From assembly GCA_905216055.1 (NCBI GenBank), contig CAJMSH010000004.1, forward strand, positions 1 to 64,000: a DNA stretch of 64,000 nucleotides. Reading direction: 5' to 3'. Every line of letters starts with the position of its first letter. The stretch's first letter is position 1. The translations under genes and the position numbers were made by a program. Of the stretch, positions 23,683 to 33,335 are shown one piece after another. The notes under the pieces are model-generated. The model saw only the letters and a program-made list of their open reading frames with translations, ran no database searches and was not told the origin of the DNA. Source of the DNA: an uncultured bacterium. GTDB lineage: Bacteria > Cyanobacteriota > Vampirovibrionia > Gastranaerophilales > Gastranaerophilaceae.

Positions 23683-24561
23683 TTGCCCGAAAAAAAAGCA
23701 AAAGAAATAAAATTAGCCAAATATGCCGGTTTTTGTTACGGTGTAAAAAGAGCCGTTGAAACCGTTAAAAAATTAAAGGCTGAAAATCCTGATAAAAATG
23801 TTTTTGTTCTTGGAGAGCTTATCCATAACAACCATGTTATTCATGCTCTTGAAAAATTAGGAATAAAAACTTTAACAGAAATTCCTGAACACGGTGATGG
23901 AATTTGTGTTATCAGAAGCCATGGCGAAAGCCCTCAGGTAATTGAAAAAATTAAACAAGCAGGGTTTGAACCTGTTGATTTGACTTGTCCTGACGTTAAA
24001 AAAGTTCAGCAAAAGGCTGTTGAACTTGCAAAAGACGGGTATTTCGTCGTAATTGTCGGGAAATCAGAACACCCTGAAGTTATTGCAATCAGAGCAAATG
24101 CCAAGCTGTGGAGTGATAATGTAGTTGTTGCAGCATCTGTTGAACAGTTAAAAGAATATGAATCTCAAATCAAATCGCATAAACGTGTAGGTGTCGTTGT
24201 GCAGACAACTCAAAGATTGGCAACTCTAAATTCCATAGTAGAATATTTGACATCGATTGCTAAAGAAATTCATATCGCAAATACAATTTGCCAAAGCACT
24301 TCGATGCGACAAAAAGAAGCAAGAGAACTTGCAGATGAAAGTGATTTGGTAATTGTTGTAGGGTCTAAAAAAAGCGCAAATACAACTCATTTGGCTGAAA
24401 TTTTGAAAGATATTACAAATACTGTTCATATTGAAAATGCTGAAGAATTGGATTTGTATAAAGATTTGATTGAAAATTCTCAAAAAATTTCTATAACAGC
24501 AGGAGCTTCTACTCCGCAAGATATTATTGAAAAAGTTATAAGCAAATTAAAATTATTATAA
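23683..24561 (+). CDS. ispH: 4-hydroxy-3-methylbut-2-enyl diphosphate reductase
   Basis: A 292-residue [4Fe-4S] enzyme for the last step of the MEP isoprenoid pathway. Its three cluster cysteines are in AGFCYGVKRAV (about residue 18), DLTCPDVKKVQ (about 102) and TICQSTSMRQ (about 204), with the family's HNNHV, SHGESP and GKSEHPEV segments. The start is TTG 23683, the only start consistent with alignment of the N-terminus; AAGAAG lies upstream. It is followed after 45 nt by the S1 gene on the same strand; in some lineages ispH and S1 are linked, so co-transcription is likely. Confidence 0.94.
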   Translation: MPEKKAKEIKLAKYAGFCYGVKRAVETVKKLKAENPDKNVFVLGELIHNNHVIHALEKLGIKTLTEIPEHGDGICVIRSHGESPQVIEKIKQAGFEPVDLTCPDVKKVQQKAVELAKDGYFVVIVGKSEHPEVIAIRANAKLWSDNVVVAASVEQLKEYESQIKSHKRVGVVVQTTQRLATLNSIVEYLTSIAKEIHIANTICQSTSMRQKEARELADESDLVIVVGSKKSANTTHLAEILKDITNTVHIENAEELDLYKDLIENSQKISITAGASTPQDIIEKVISKLKLL

Positions 24562-24606
24562 AAATTCAAAATAAAAATAAAAATTAAAGAAAGGAAAAAT
24601 AAAATA

Positions 24607-25683
24607 ATGACAACAACATTAGAAAAATCAAATTTAGATGAATTTGAAAGATTGTTAGAAGAATCTTTTGCGAAATCATATTCTGTAGCTGATATTGTAG
24701 AAGGTACAGTTATGAAAAAAGAAAGTGACGGTTATTTAATAAGCGTAAAAGGTGCTAAAACAGAAGCATTTTTGCCATTAAAAGAAATCTCAGCATCAGA
24801 AGGTGCTGATAATTTAGAAGTTGGCGATGAAAGAGAATTTTATGTTCTAAAAGAAGAAAATGATGAAGAAGGAATGGTTCTTTCATTGAAAAGACTTGCT
24901 TATGCTCAAGCTTGGGCTCAACTTAATGATGCAAAAGTTCAAGGCGATACAATTCTTGCAAAAGTTGTTTCTATCGTTAAAGGCGGTGTATTAGTTGACG
25001 TTGCTGATTTGAAAGGTTTTATTCCATCTTCTCAATTGAGAACAGGAACTCCTTTTGATGGCTTAATCGATACAAAAATTGAAGTTAAAGTATTAGAAGC
25101 TGATCCTAAGAAAAACAAACTTATCTTATCTCAAAGATTGGCAGTAGCTGAACAAAGAGATCAAGTAGTTGATAACATTTTGGCTGAACTTGAAGAAGGT
25201 CAAGTTGTAAAAGGTGAAGTTGTAAGAATTGCTGATTTCGGCGCTTTTGTTGATATCAACGGAATTGATGGTCTTCTCCCAATTTCAGAAATTTCTTGGT
25301 CAAGAATTAAACATCCTTCAGATGTAATTTCTCTTGGTGAAACTATTGAAGTAAAAATTATCAAAATTGATAACGAATTAAAGAGAATTTCTTTATCATT
25401 AAAGAGAATGGGCGAAGATCCATGGCAACAAATTGAAGGTCAATTTGAAGAAGGTCAAATTATTACAGGTACTGTAAATAAAGTTACAGGTTTCGGCGCA
25501 TTTATTAATATTTTCCCTGGCGTAGAAGCTTTATTGCCTGTTTCTGAAATGGCTGAAGAAAATGTTAATCCGTTCAATACATTCAAAGTTGGTGACAGTG
25601 TTGAAGTTTTAATCAAAAAATTCACACCTCAAGAACACAGAATTGCATTGAGCATTAAAGACATCAAAAAAGATGCTGAATAA
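24607..25683 (+). CDS. rpsA: 30S ribosomal protein S1-like, four S1 domains
   Basis: A 358-residue RNA-binding protein with four S1 (OB-fold) domains: about 18-90 (IVEGTVMKKESDGYLISVKG), 105-175 (ILAKVVSIVKGGVLVDV), 190-262 (VVKGEVVRIADFGAFVDING) and 277-350 (IITGTVNKVTGFGAFINIFP). It recruits mRNA to the 30S subunit. It is shorter than the six-domain E. coli S1, as is usual in Cyanobacteria and Firmicutes. AAAGGA ribosome site; a terminator follows. If several genes are indeed leaderless, a short S1 is compatible. Confidence 0.92.
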   Translation: MTTTLEKSNLDEFERLLEESFAKSYSVADIVEGTVMKKESDGYLISVKGAKTEAFLPLKEISASEGADNLEVGDEREFYVLKEENDEEGMVLSLKRLAYAQAWAQLNDAKVQGDTILAKVVSIVKGGVLVDVADLKGFIPSSQLRTGTPFDGLIDTKIEVKVLEADPKKNKLILSQRLAVAEQRDQVVDNILAELEEGQVVKGEVVRIADFGAFVDINGIDGLLPISEISWSRIKHPSDVISLGETIEVKIIKIDNELKRISLSLKRMGEDPWQQIEGQFEEGQIITGTVNKVTGFGAFINIFPGVEALLPVSEMAEENVNPFNTFKVGDSVEVLIKKFTPQEHRIALSIKDIKKDAE

Positions 25684-25707
25684 TTCTAAAGCTTAAATTG
25701 ATTAAAC

Positions 25708-25741
25708 AAAAAAGCGGATTTTTTATAAAGTCCGCTTTTTT
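25708..25741. terminator. Terminator after rpsA (bidirectional)
   Basis: AAAAAAGCGGA pairs with TCCGCTTTTTT; A and T runs on both sides suit both convergent genes. Confidence 0.88.
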
Positions 25742-25781
25742 ATGTTATTAGTATTTTTTATTGTAGTATAAAGTATATTTT

Positions 25782-26747
25782 TTAAGAAAATGGTAATACT
25801 TTTATTTCTCCGACAACTTTCCCGCTGATAGTTTTAATATCAGTATCAGCTTCAATGTCTGCCCAATGAAGATTTTTCAAAATTTGAATTACAACAAGTT
25901 CTCGAGCTTTCATATCGCAGTCGCAAATTTTTACGACAAAAGCTTCTTCTGTTTTTGTGTTTACAACTATACAAAGTCCGCCTGCGCCGACTTTTGCAAT
26001 TATTCCTTCGGAATTTTCTATAATTTTTGTATCAGTTCTGTCTTCTCCGCCTATGATGTAAGGATGTTTTAAAAAGGCATCTTTAATTCTTTCATATTTT
26101 GGGTTTCCGAGTAAATTTAAGTATCCGTGAAGCATATTAGTTAATGGCATTGATACAATGGGAACTCCGCAGCCGTCAGTTGTTATTGGGTATTCTTTTG
26201 AGAGTTTGCATAAATCATAAATTTTTGCTTTTATAGCTTTTTGGAGCGGATGATCCGGCATATAATATGTTTCAATATCCCAATTTTTCATCTTACATAA
26301 ACCGAGCATCATTATATGTTTTCCGGAACAGTTGTTTTGTAATACATTTACAGGTGTGCCGTTTAAAAGCATTTTTGCCTGCTCTGTTTTTGATAAAGGT
26401 TTATGTAGTCCGCATTTTAAACAACTCTCATCAAGCCCTATTTTATTTAAAAGTTTTCTTGCCGTATTAACGTGAATTTCTTCACCGGCATGAGAGGCAC
26501 AACAAATTGCCACTTCTTCATCTGTCATATCGTAGAATTTGTCCATCTCATAATCAATAACAAGGCTTGCTTGCAAAGGCTTGGCGCAAGAGCGAAGATA
26601 ATATGGATAATTATTGGTTTCTCCCGTAAAATCAAAAGCTCTTTTTTTATCTGATAATACAATGAAACCGAAGTGTTCTTCGTCTATAAGTCCATCTCTT
26701 ACACATTCAACTAATAATTCTGGATTTGTTTTCTTATTGATTGGCAT
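25782..26747 (-). CDS. Asparaginase II-family protein
   Basis: A 321-residue protein of the thermolabile Asparaginase II family (Rhizobium AnsA type, unrelated to E. coli AnsB). Visible landmarks: VECVRDGLIDEEHFG at the N-terminus, RSCAKPLQAS with the conserved Ser/Cys/Lys (SxxK-like, about 52-61), CCASHAGEEIHV (about 82-93), NNCSGKHIMML (about 138-148) and TTDGCGVPIVSMPL. It hydrolyses asparagine to aspartate and ammonia in characterised members. Its start overlaps the end of the upstream MshEN-like gene by 14 nt, so it is the second gene of a minus-strand pair. Confidence 0.88.
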   Translation of the reverse strand: MPINKKTNPELLVECVRDGLIDEEHFGFIVLSDKKRAFDFTGETNNYPYYLRSCAKPLQASLVIDYEMDKFYDMTDEEVAICCASHAGEEIHVNTARKLLNKIGLDESCLKCGLHKPLSKTEQAKMLLNGTPVNVLQNNCSGKHIMMLGLCKMKNWDIETYYMPDHPLQKAIKAKIYDLCKLSKEYPITTDGCGVPIVSMPLTNMLHGYLNLLGNPKYERIKDAFLKHPYIIGGEDRTDTKIIENSEGIIAKVGAGGLCIVVNTKTEEAFVVKICDCDMKARELVVIQILKNLHWADIEADTDIKTISGKVVGEIKVLPFS

Positions 26748-27489
26748 TTCTTTTAACCAGTTCCAAAAGCTGAAGAAGTTTCTGTTTTAATTTTTTATTT
26801 TCTTCTTTAAGATTAGCAATTTCTTCTTCATATTTTTGGTTTTCATTTGTATATGTCGTTTCAGGTTTTGGAAGAGTATTATAATCAAGAATGAAACGTT
26901 TTTTAGCTTCATCTTTTAAAGTTAATACAGCTTTTAAGTCACTTTCTTTGACATAGCCTAGTTCAAGCAGGATTTCTCCGAATTTTTTAGGTTGTCCATT
27001 TTGAGCGGCATCTCTATTTGCAAGGATTGCTTGTTGAAGTTGATCAACAGTAAGTTCTCCTTTTTGTTTAAAGTATTCACCTATTCTGAATTTACCGGCA
27101 ATAAAACCTGCCATTGCGTGTATTTCCTTTGATTCAGGAACTTTAATAAAATTTTGTTCAAGGCAAAGCTCATAATATTTTGAAACTTCTTCCATAGAAA
27201 GGAATGTATTTACGGAAATTTCTATCATGTTGTAGCCGTTTGCGCAACATTGAAGAAAGTTGTAAATATTACTATCCAAACCGCACTTTCTTTCCATTAA
27301 TTCTGTTTTCCCTTTAAAAGTAAGGGTTGGAACGAAGGTTGAGTAGGTATCATCAAGATTGTTTCTTAAAAATTCCTCACACTCATATTCTTGCATAATT
27401 TTTGCAAGCTTAAGGTATATTACTTGTTTAATCCAAAGGGGTACGTTTAGAATTTTTTCGATAAATAAGTCAAAAATATTTACTTTCAA
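26734..27489 (-). CDS. MshEN-like protein with C-terminal coiled coil
   Basis: A 251-residue protein. The N-terminal ~120 residues are unassigned. Residues about 125-195 carry two half-motifs of the type found at the N-terminus of type II secretion/type IV pilus ATPases (MshEN/GspE-N): FRIGEYFKQKGELTVDQLQQ and FGEILLELGYVKESDLKAVL. MshEN domains can bind cyclic di-GMP in some proteins; whether this one does is unknown. The C-terminal ~45 residues (YEEEIANLKEENKKLKQKLL) are a coiled coil. It has no ATPase domain, so it may regulate or recruit. It overlaps the asparaginase start. Confidence 0.6.
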   Translation of the reverse strand: MKVNIFDLFIEKILNVPLWIKQVIYLKLAKIMQEYECEEFLRNNLDDTYSTFVPTLTFKGKTELMERKCGLDSNIYNFLQCCANGYNMIEISVNTFLSMEEVSKYYELCLEQNFIKVPESKEIHAMAGFIAGKFRIGEYFKQKGELTVDQLQQAILANRDAAQNGQPKKFGEILLELGYVKESDLKAVLTLKDEAKKRFILDYNTLPKPETTYTNENQKYEEEIANLKEENKKLKQKLLQLLELVKRNANQ

Positions 27490-27680
27490 ATCAACCTCTC
27501 AAAAATATATAACTTCCTTTGTGTTTATTATTATAACATATATTTTATATTTATTCAAGACGGTTATATTATAAAAGATTGCCCTAACGTGGAATTTATT
27601 TCTTCTGCTTTATGCTATTGATTTCTCAAATTAAAAATTGTATTATTAAAATATATTTTAATTTAACAGGAGATTGTTTT

Positions 27681-28874
27681 ATGGAAAAAGAGATGAAGAA
27701 AAAGATTTCTATAATAGTTATTGCTATAATCGGTATAATTACTACAATAAAGCTTGCTATTATTTATTTTAATGCAAATTTTAATCCTTACGCATTATCA
27801 AGTTTTTGTTCGATTAATGAATTTATAGATTGTGACGGAATTGCAAGAACTACTGAGTCGCAATTTTTAGGTATTCCTCTTGCTTATTGGGGATTGTTCT
27901 TCTATTCTTTTGTTTTAATTTTTCTTGCATCTCCAAAATTAAAGAATTTCAAACTATTAAAATTTTTGGAAGTATTTAAAAATCCTTTAGATTATATTGC
28001 TTCTTTAGGTTTGTTATCATTTATAATTTCAATAACTTTATTATGTATAAGTTTGTTTGAAATCAAAAAATTGTGTGTTTTATGTGCATTTACATACTGC
28101 TTAAATCTTCTAATTGCTTGTATTGCAACAGATTTTAAAAATGGTGGTTTTATTCATTCTATAAAACAAAGTGTTCTGGATTTTCTAGATGCGATAAAAA
28201 ATAGAGCATATTTAATTGCATTTGTTATTGTAATGCTTTGTGCCGCAGGATTTTTGACATATAGCCGTGTAACTTTTAAATTTGCACCTCAAGTTAAAAA
28301 TCAAATGGAATATAAAGAATTTTCTCATAAGAAAAATCAATATGCAGTTAAAGGAAATATTTTAGGCGATGCAGGTGCGCCAATACAGATATATGTTTTT
28401 TCAGATTATCAATGTCCGATTTGTCCTGTGCACAATGTTATGATGCACAAACTTGCAAAAGAAATGAAAGGTATTCAGATTATTCACAGAAACCTTCCTT
28501 TAGACACAGATTGTAATCCATATTTGCAAGCCCCATTCCATTATGGTTCTTGTGTAGATGCAAGATATTCAATTGCTGCAGAAGAACAAGGCAAACTTTG
28601 GGATATGAATAATATTCTATTTGAACATAAACCGCAAACTGAAGCTGAAATCTTGAAATTGGCTAAGAAGATGGACTTTGATATTCAAAAGCTTCAACAG
28701 GATGCAAATAGTGTTGCAACAAATGAAAAATTAAGACAAGATATTGACTTTGCTTACAAACACGGTATAAACGGAACTCCTAGTATGATGATAGGAAAAG
28801 ATATTTATATCGGAGTTAAACCTTATAAAGAATTTAAAGAAATGGTGGAAAAACTTGGAGCAGAAAAAAGATAA
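27681..28874 (+). CDS. VKOR-thioredoxin fusion (disulfide-forming enzyme)
   Basis: A 397-residue membrane protein. Residues about 1-190 are a vitamin K epoxide reductase domain with several transmembrane helices, a loop cysteine pair (SFCSINEFIDCDG) and the quinone-side CVLC. After a further helix (AFVIVMLCAAGFLTY), residues about 230-395 are a DsbA/thioredoxin-like domain with the active site CPIC in YQCPICPVHN and a cis-proline region GTPSM. This bacterial/cyanobacterial fusion makes disulfides in exported proteins, replacing DsbA/DsbB. ATG 27681 is chosen over an upstream frame start because AGGAG lies just before it. The 3' end overlaps queH by 20 nt. Confidence 0.9.
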   Translation: MEKEMKKKISIIVIAIIGIITTIKLAIIYFNANFNPYALSSFCSINEFIDCDGIARTTESQFLGIPLAYWGLFFYSFVLIFLASPKLKNFKLLKFLEVFKNPLDYIASLGLLSFIISITLLCISLFEIKKLCVLCAFTYCLNLLIACIATDFKNGGFIHSIKQSVLDFLDAIKNRAYLIAFVIVMLCAAGFLTYSRVTFKFAPQVKNQMEYKEFSHKKNQYAVKGNILGDAGAPIQIYVFSDYQCPICPVHNVMMHKLAKEMKGIQIIHRNLPLDTDCNPYLQAPFHYGSCVDARYSIAAEEQGKLWDMNNILFEHKPQTEAEILKLAKKMDFDIQKLQQDANSVATNEKLRQDIDFAYKHGINGTPSMMIGKDIYIGVKPYKEFKEMVEKLGAEKR

Positions 28875-29400
28875 AATAGTTATTCACACATGTTGTGCAA
28901 TTTGTTCAGGATATCCTATATCTTATTTACAAGATATGGGATATCAGGTTTATTCATATTTTTATAATCCGAATATTTATCCAGATTTGGAGTATCAAAA
29001 ACGCTTGGAAGCTGAAAAGATTTTGTGTAAGCATCTGGGTTGTGAATTGATTGTAGAAGAATATGAACCGGATAAATATTTCGATTATGTAAAAGGGCTT
29101 GAAAATGAACCGGAAAAAGGAAAACGTTGTGATAAATGTTTTGAAATGCGTTTGATTAAAACTGCAGAATTTGCAAAAGCTAATAATATCGAAAATTTTA
29201 CAACTTCAATAGTAATAAGCCCTCATAAAAGTTTTGCGAAATTAACTTCTATCGGAAATGAAATCGCTCAAAAATATAATTTGAATTATCTGGCAATAGA
29301 TTTTAAAAAGAAGGACGGTTTTTTGAAGACCAATAAATTGTCAAGAGAATTGGGCTTGTATCGTCAAAATTATTGCGGTTGCAAATTTAGTTTGAGATAA
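28855..29400 (+). CDS. queH: Epoxyqueuosine reductase QueH
   Basis: A 181-residue protein of the former DUF208 family that reduces epoxyqueuosine to queuosine at tRNA position 34, the non-orthologous replacement of QueG. Metal-cluster cysteines: HTCCAICS (about 12-19), KRCDKCFEMR (about 84-93) and YCGCKFS near the C-terminus, with the YNPNIYP segment. It starts at TTG 28855, overlapping the end of the VKOR gene by 20 nt, so the two are probably co-translated although functionally unrelated. No other queuosine genes are in the window. Confidence 0.9.
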   Translation: MEQKKDKIVIHTCCAICSGYPISYLQDMGYQVYSYFYNPNIYPDLEYQKRLEAEKILCKHLGCELIVEEYEPDKYFDYVKGLENEPEKGKRCDKCFEMRLIKTAEFAKANNIENFTTSIVISPHKSFAKLTSIGNEIAQKYNLNYLAIDFKKKDGFLKTNKLSRELGLYRQNYCGCKFSLR

Positions 29401-29503
29401 ATCATATATTTACATTATGATTAATAAAAAAAATGTTATATAATAAGATAAAAAGCTTGATTTATATAAAAAAATAATTAAGAAGAGAAAAAAGGATATA
29501 TCT

Positions 29504-30496
29504 ATGAATAAGAAAATAATTTTAACATTATCTGTATTAGCTATGTTTGCTTCAACTTGTGCTTATGCAAAGAGTGTAACTCAATTACAACCGATAAATG
29601 CTCCTGATAGCGGAACTTCTCAAACGTCAGCAGCATCTCCTCAATCAGATTCTCTTAACCCAAATAAGGTTTATTATCCAAATGCAAATATAAAAAGTGC
29701 TTCTGCGAAATACAAAGCAGGAAATTATACAGGTTGTTTACAAGAATTATTTTCATTAGTAAAAAAAGATCCGTCTAATGCTCTTGCTTATTATTATATG
29801 GCAATGGCTTATACTCATATAAATATGAAAAATGAGGCTGTGGCTGCTTATGAAAAAGTATTAGCTTTACATCCAAATCAATATCTTGTAGATTATGCAA
29901 CAAAAGGTAGAGATTGTTTGACAGACGGTCCGGCATGTAAACCGCCTGAAGCAACTGCTCCAAAAGAAGAATTGTCTGATCTTGATAAGTTTATCAGAGC
30001 ACCTTACGGAAACGGTTTATCTCCTGAATTAAATAAAGAAGTTAAACAAAAACAACTTACCAACATAAAAGAAACAATTAACCAAAAAGAAAATCTTGAA
30101 CAACCTGAAATTCAAAAAATTAAAGACTTTGATAACAATAAATCAGAAGTTGAAACAGGAGAAAAAATTGCTCAAGTGAGTGATGAAGAAATTTTGCAAG
30201 CTATCAAAACTTTGAAAAATGCAGGTTTAAACTTAACTGTTCAATCAGAAAATCAACAAAATCAATATTCACAAGTTGCTCAAATGATGCAATATCAAGA
30301 TCCTAAAATGGCAGAATTAAGCATGCTGCTTGGAAATAATAACAATAATAACAGTGGAAATATGATGAATATGCTTCCTATGTTAATGTCACAAGCTCAA
30401 AAAGGTCAAAATATTGATCCAAGAGTAATGCAGGCTATGATGATGAATTCAATGATGTCTGATTTTAGTTTTAATAATGATAATAATAGATATTAA
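29504..30496 (+). CDS. Secreted TPR protein, Asn/Met-rich C-terminus
   Basis: A 330-residue protein with a clear signal peptide (KKIILTLSVLAMFASTCAYA, cleavage near residue 23). Two TPR-like helical pairs follow (about 68-125: SASAKYKAGNYTGCLQELFS, ALAYYYMAMAYTHINM). The rest is low complexity: Lys/Glu-rich, then a C-terminal region full of Met, Asn and Gln (MMQYQDPKMAEL, NNNNNSGNMM). It is probably periplasmic; partner unknown. AAAAGGA ribosome site. The next TPR gene begins 10 nt later, so they form a pair. Confidence 0.7.
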   Translation: MNKKIILTLSVLAMFASTCAYAKSVTQLQPINAPDSGTSQTSAASPQSDSLNPNKVYYPNANIKSASAKYKAGNYTGCLQELFSLVKKDPSNALAYYYMAMAYTHINMKNEAVAAYEKVLALHPNQYLVDYATKGRDCLTDGPACKPPEATAPKEELSDLDKFIRAPYGNGLSPELNKEVKQKQLTNIKETINQKENLEQPEIQKIKDFDNNKSEVETGEKIAQVSDEEILQAIKTLKNAGLNLTVQSENQQNQYSQVAQMMQYQDPKMAELSMLLGNNNNNNSGNMMNMLPMLMSQAQKGQNIDPRVMQAMMMNSMMSDFSFNNDNNRY

Positions 30497-30506
30497 TTAA
30501 TAATTT

Positions 30507-31109
30507 ATGGATTTGAATTATAAAAATGCTAAACAAAAATTGTTGACGGATTTAGATAAAGACTGTCAGCAATTTTTTATAAAAAAAGGTTATATGCTTG
30601 AAAACGCATATTATGAGCTTTTGTCTGATAATATAAATAAAGCAAAAATTCTTTTTGATGCGATAAAAGATTACGATATAAGGGCTCATTGGGCATCTTT
30701 TATGATTTCAATGATAAATTCTGATATCCGAGAATATCCTTCTTATTTTGAGATAAGGAATTTTCTTGAAATTGATTTGAATATTTTATTACATTATTTT
30801 AAAGGTGACTATGTTCAAAATATTATAGGTTATTCGGATTTCTTATTTACTATAAATCCGGAGGTTCATAAATTTATCGGTCGTGTCTTTCATAATAACG
30901 GTTATCCCGAGCAGTGTATGTTTTTCTTAGAAAAAGCTAAAAATTATTTTTATCACGATCCTGAATTGCATTATTTATTAGCTGATATTTATTATCATGG
31001 CGGTGATTTTAGAAAAGCGGAAAAAGCATTGAATGAATGTTTATATATTTTACCGGGGTATTTCCCTGCAGTAAATTTACTTAAAAAATTTAATAATAAA
31101 ATAAAATAG
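30507..31109 (+). CDS. TPR-like protein, cytoplasmic
   Basis: A 200-residue protein without signal peptide. The C-terminal part has TPR-type helices (HKFIGRVFHNNGYPEQCMFF, PELHYLLADIYYHGGDFRKA). The N-terminal ~100 residues are unassigned and rich in aromatic residues. It lies 10 nt after the secreted TPR protein and has no strong ribosome site of its own, so it depends on upstream translation. Possibly a partner of the preceding protein; function unknown. Confidence 0.65.
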   Translation: MDLNYKNAKQKLLTDLDKDCQQFFIKKGYMLENAYYELLSDNINKAKILFDAIKDYDIRAHWASFMISMINSDIREYPSYFEIRNFLEIDLNILLHYFKGDYVQNIIGYSDFLFTINPEVHKFIGRVFHNNGYPEQCMFFLEKAKNYFYHDPELHYLLADIYYHGGDFRKAEKALNECLYILPGYFPAVNLLKKFNNKIK

Positions 31110-31177
31110 TTTGTTATTATAAATCGTTCATGTTACACTTGTTTTTGCCGGAATATATACATATAGGAGAAAAGGCT

Positions 31178-32227
31178 ATGATTATAATAATGGAGCGTAA
31201 CGCTACCAAAGTTCAAATTCAAAGAGTTATAGATTTTTTAAAAGATAACGGCTTTGACATACGATTTAATCAAGGTCAAATTCATAGTGTAATAGATGCA
31301 ATCGGTGATAAAACAACAGTTACCCCAGGACGTGTTTCAGCATTTGAAGGTGTAAAAGAGGTTAAAATTATAAGAGAACCTTTTAGACTTGCTTCAAGAG
31401 ATAGAAAGCCTGAAGATACTGTTATTGAATTTGCCAACGGTGTTAAAATCGGAGGTAATAACAAACCTGTATTTATGGTTGGTCCTTGTTCCGTTGAAGA
31501 AGATTATGACGGACTTATAAAGGTTGCAGTAGCTGCAAAAGAAATGGGCTGTGAGTTTTTAAGAGGCGGTGCATTTAAACCGAGAACTTCTCCTTATGAT
31601 TTTCAAGGTTATGGCGAAAAAGCATTAAAATATTTGAAAAGAGCAAGTGAAGAAACAGGTTTGCTAACAGTTTCAGAGGTTATGGATGCTGCTGATTTGG
31701 ATATGATGTGTGAATACGTTGATGTATTGCAAATCGGGGCTAGAAATGTTCAGAACTTTAAATTGCTTCATGCTGTTGGAAGATGTCAAAAACCTGTAAT
31801 TTTGAAACGCGGATTAGCAAGTACAATCAGAGAATTTTTGTTGGCTGCAGAGCATATTATGTACAACGGAAATCCGAATGTAATCCTTTGTGAAAGAGGT
31901 ATAAGAAGTTTTGACAGTGCATTCACTCGTAATGTGATGGATATTGCATCAATTCCTGTTATTAAAAAGTATTCACATCTTCCAATAATTGTTGACCCAA
32001 GTCATGGAACAGGTCAGAGATATTTGATTGAGCCTATGGCAAAGGCAGGTTTGGTAGTAGGTGCAGATGGTGTTATGATGGAAGTACACCATGATCCTGA
32101 AAATGCTTTATCTGATGGTAAACAAAGTTTGCCTATCCCAATGTTTAAAGAGGTTATGGACAGAATTAACAGGTTTACTGAAAGCTTGCATTATGAGAAA
32201 AATTGCTTATCAGCTGATGTAAATTAA
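31178..32227 (+). CDS. aroF: 3-deoxy-7-phosphoheptulonate (DAHP) synthase
   Basis: A 349-residue type I-beta DAHP synthase, first step of aromatic amino-acid synthesis, condensing phosphoenolpyruvate and erythrose 4-phosphate. Residues about 1-70 are the ferredoxin-like regulatory domain (MERNATKVQIQRVIDFLKDN); the barrel has VGPCSVE, FLRGGAFKPRTSPYDFQG, QIGARNVQNFKLL, LKRGL, and metal site residues in VDPSHGTG and EVHHDPENALSDG. The start is ATG 31178 behind AGGAG, not the upstream in-frame codon at 31130. Single gene with terminator. Confidence 0.95.
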   Translation: MIIIMERNATKVQIQRVIDFLKDNGFDIRFNQGQIHSVIDAIGDKTTVTPGRVSAFEGVKEVKIIREPFRLASRDRKPEDTVIEFANGVKIGGNNKPVFMVGPCSVEEDYDGLIKVAVAAKEMGCEFLRGGAFKPRTSPYDFQGYGEKALKYLKRASEETGLLTVSEVMDAADLDMMCEYVDVLQIGARNVQNFKLLHAVGRCQKPVILKRGLASTIREFLLAAEHIMYNGNPNVILCERGIRSFDSAFTRNVMDIASIPVIKKYSHLPIIVDPSHGTGQRYLIEPMAKAGLVVGADGVMMEVHHDPENALSDGKQSLPIPMFKEVMDRINRFTESLHYEKNCLSADVN

Positions 32228-32243
32228 AATTTATAAAAATAAT

Positions 32244-32276
32244 AAAAAAGGAGATTTTTGAAAATCTCCTTTTTTT
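32244..32276. terminator. Bidirectional terminator between aroF and sigma factor gene
   Basis: An AAAAAAGGAGATTTT stem with AAAATCTCCTTTTTT, short loop. It lies directly against the sigma gene stop codon. Confidence 0.9.
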
Positions 32277-32277
32277 G

Positions 32278-33276
32278 TTATCCAAAATAATTTTTTAAAC
32301 CGACTGCAAGTTTTTTGTTTTTACAAAGTTTTTTGAGTTTTGCAATAGCTCTGTTTTCAATTTGTCTGATACGTTCTCTTGAAACACCGTATTGTGAACC
32401 GATTTCGTCAAGAGTCTTTTTATTCCCGTTACTGTCAAGACCGTAGCGTAAGATTAAGACATCTCGTTCTTTTGGGCTTAGTTGGTTAAGCATTTTTCTA
32501 ATATCTTCAAACAGGTTTTCTTGAGAAACTCTGCTGTCAGGAGTTATTGAGGTTTCATCAACTATAAAATCCGCAATTTTTGATGAATCTTCGGATGAAT
32601 TTGCAGGAGTTTCCATGCTTATAGTTGATTGAGCCGATTTTATAATTTGAGTTAATTTATTAACCGGAACTCCAAGTCTGTATGCAATTTCTTGTTTTGT
32701 TGGAGTGTGTCCGAGTTCTGTTGTTAAATCAATTGTCGCACGGCGAATTTTGCCTAAGGATTCAATCATGTGTATCGGAAGTCTTATGATTCTTGCTTTA
32801 TCAGCAATTGCGCGGCTTATTGATTGTTGAATCCACCAAGTTGCGTATGTAGAAAATTTATAACCTTTTGTGTAATCAAATCTTCCTGCAGCTTTCATTA
32901 AGCCCATGTTTCCTTCTTGGATTAAATCAAGAAATGAAAGACCTCTGCCTATATATTTTTTTGCAATGCTGACAACAAGTCTTAAATTTGCATTTACTAA
33001 TAAATTTTTTGAGAAATCATCATGATCTTCATATATTTTTTTTGCTAAATCATGTTCTTGTTCTGCTGATAAAAGAGGAATTTTCCCGATTTGTTGGAGA
33101 TAAATTCTTACACTGTCATCTGAGTTTACTGTTGACAGACTTTCTTGAACTTTTGGGTCTTCAACTGATTCCAAAACGTCATCATCGTCTTCCGGAATTT
33201 CTAATTCGTGAAAATTTACATCTTCATCTGAAATGTCGTCAGTCAAGATACCATATTTTTCAAGTTCTTTTTTCAT
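32278..33276 (-). CDS. RNA polymerase sigma-70 family factor (RpoD/SigA-like)
   Basis: A 332-residue group 1/2 sigma factor. Region 1.2 (DSVRIYLQQIGKIPLLSAEQE) begins near residue 52; region 2 has NLRLVVSIAKKYIGRGL, LDLIQEGNMGLMKA and the -10 recognition helix YKFSTYATWWIQQSISRAI; region 3 RLPIHMIE; region 4 has SPKERDVLILRYGL and the -35 helix TLDEIGSQYGVSRERIRQIE. The acidic N-terminus is short, with no long region 1.1. It could be the primary sigma or a cyanobacteria-type group 2 factor. AGGAG ribosome site. Last gene of a nadA-rlmB-sigma minus-strand run. Confidence 0.93.
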   Translation of the reverse strand: MKKELEKYGILTDDISDEDVNFHELEIPEDDDDVLESVEDPKVQESLSTVNSDDSVRIYLQQIGKIPLLSAEQEHDLAKKIYEDHDDFSKNLLVNANLRLVVSIAKKYIGRGLSFLDLIQEGNMGLMKAAGRFDYTKGYKFSTYATWWIQQSISRAIADKARIIRLPIHMIESLGKIRRATIDLTTELGHTPTKQEIAYRLGVPVNKLTQIIKSAQSTISMETPANSSEDSSKIADFIVDETSITPDSRVSQENLFEDIRKMLNQLSPKERDVLILRYGLDSNGNKKTLDEIGSQYGVSRERIRQIENRAIAKLKKLCKNKKLAVGLKNYFG

Positions 33277-33335
33277 TGCTCTCTCCTGTAATGCCGAATA
33301 TTGTTTTATAATTCTATTTTATATATGTATTATAA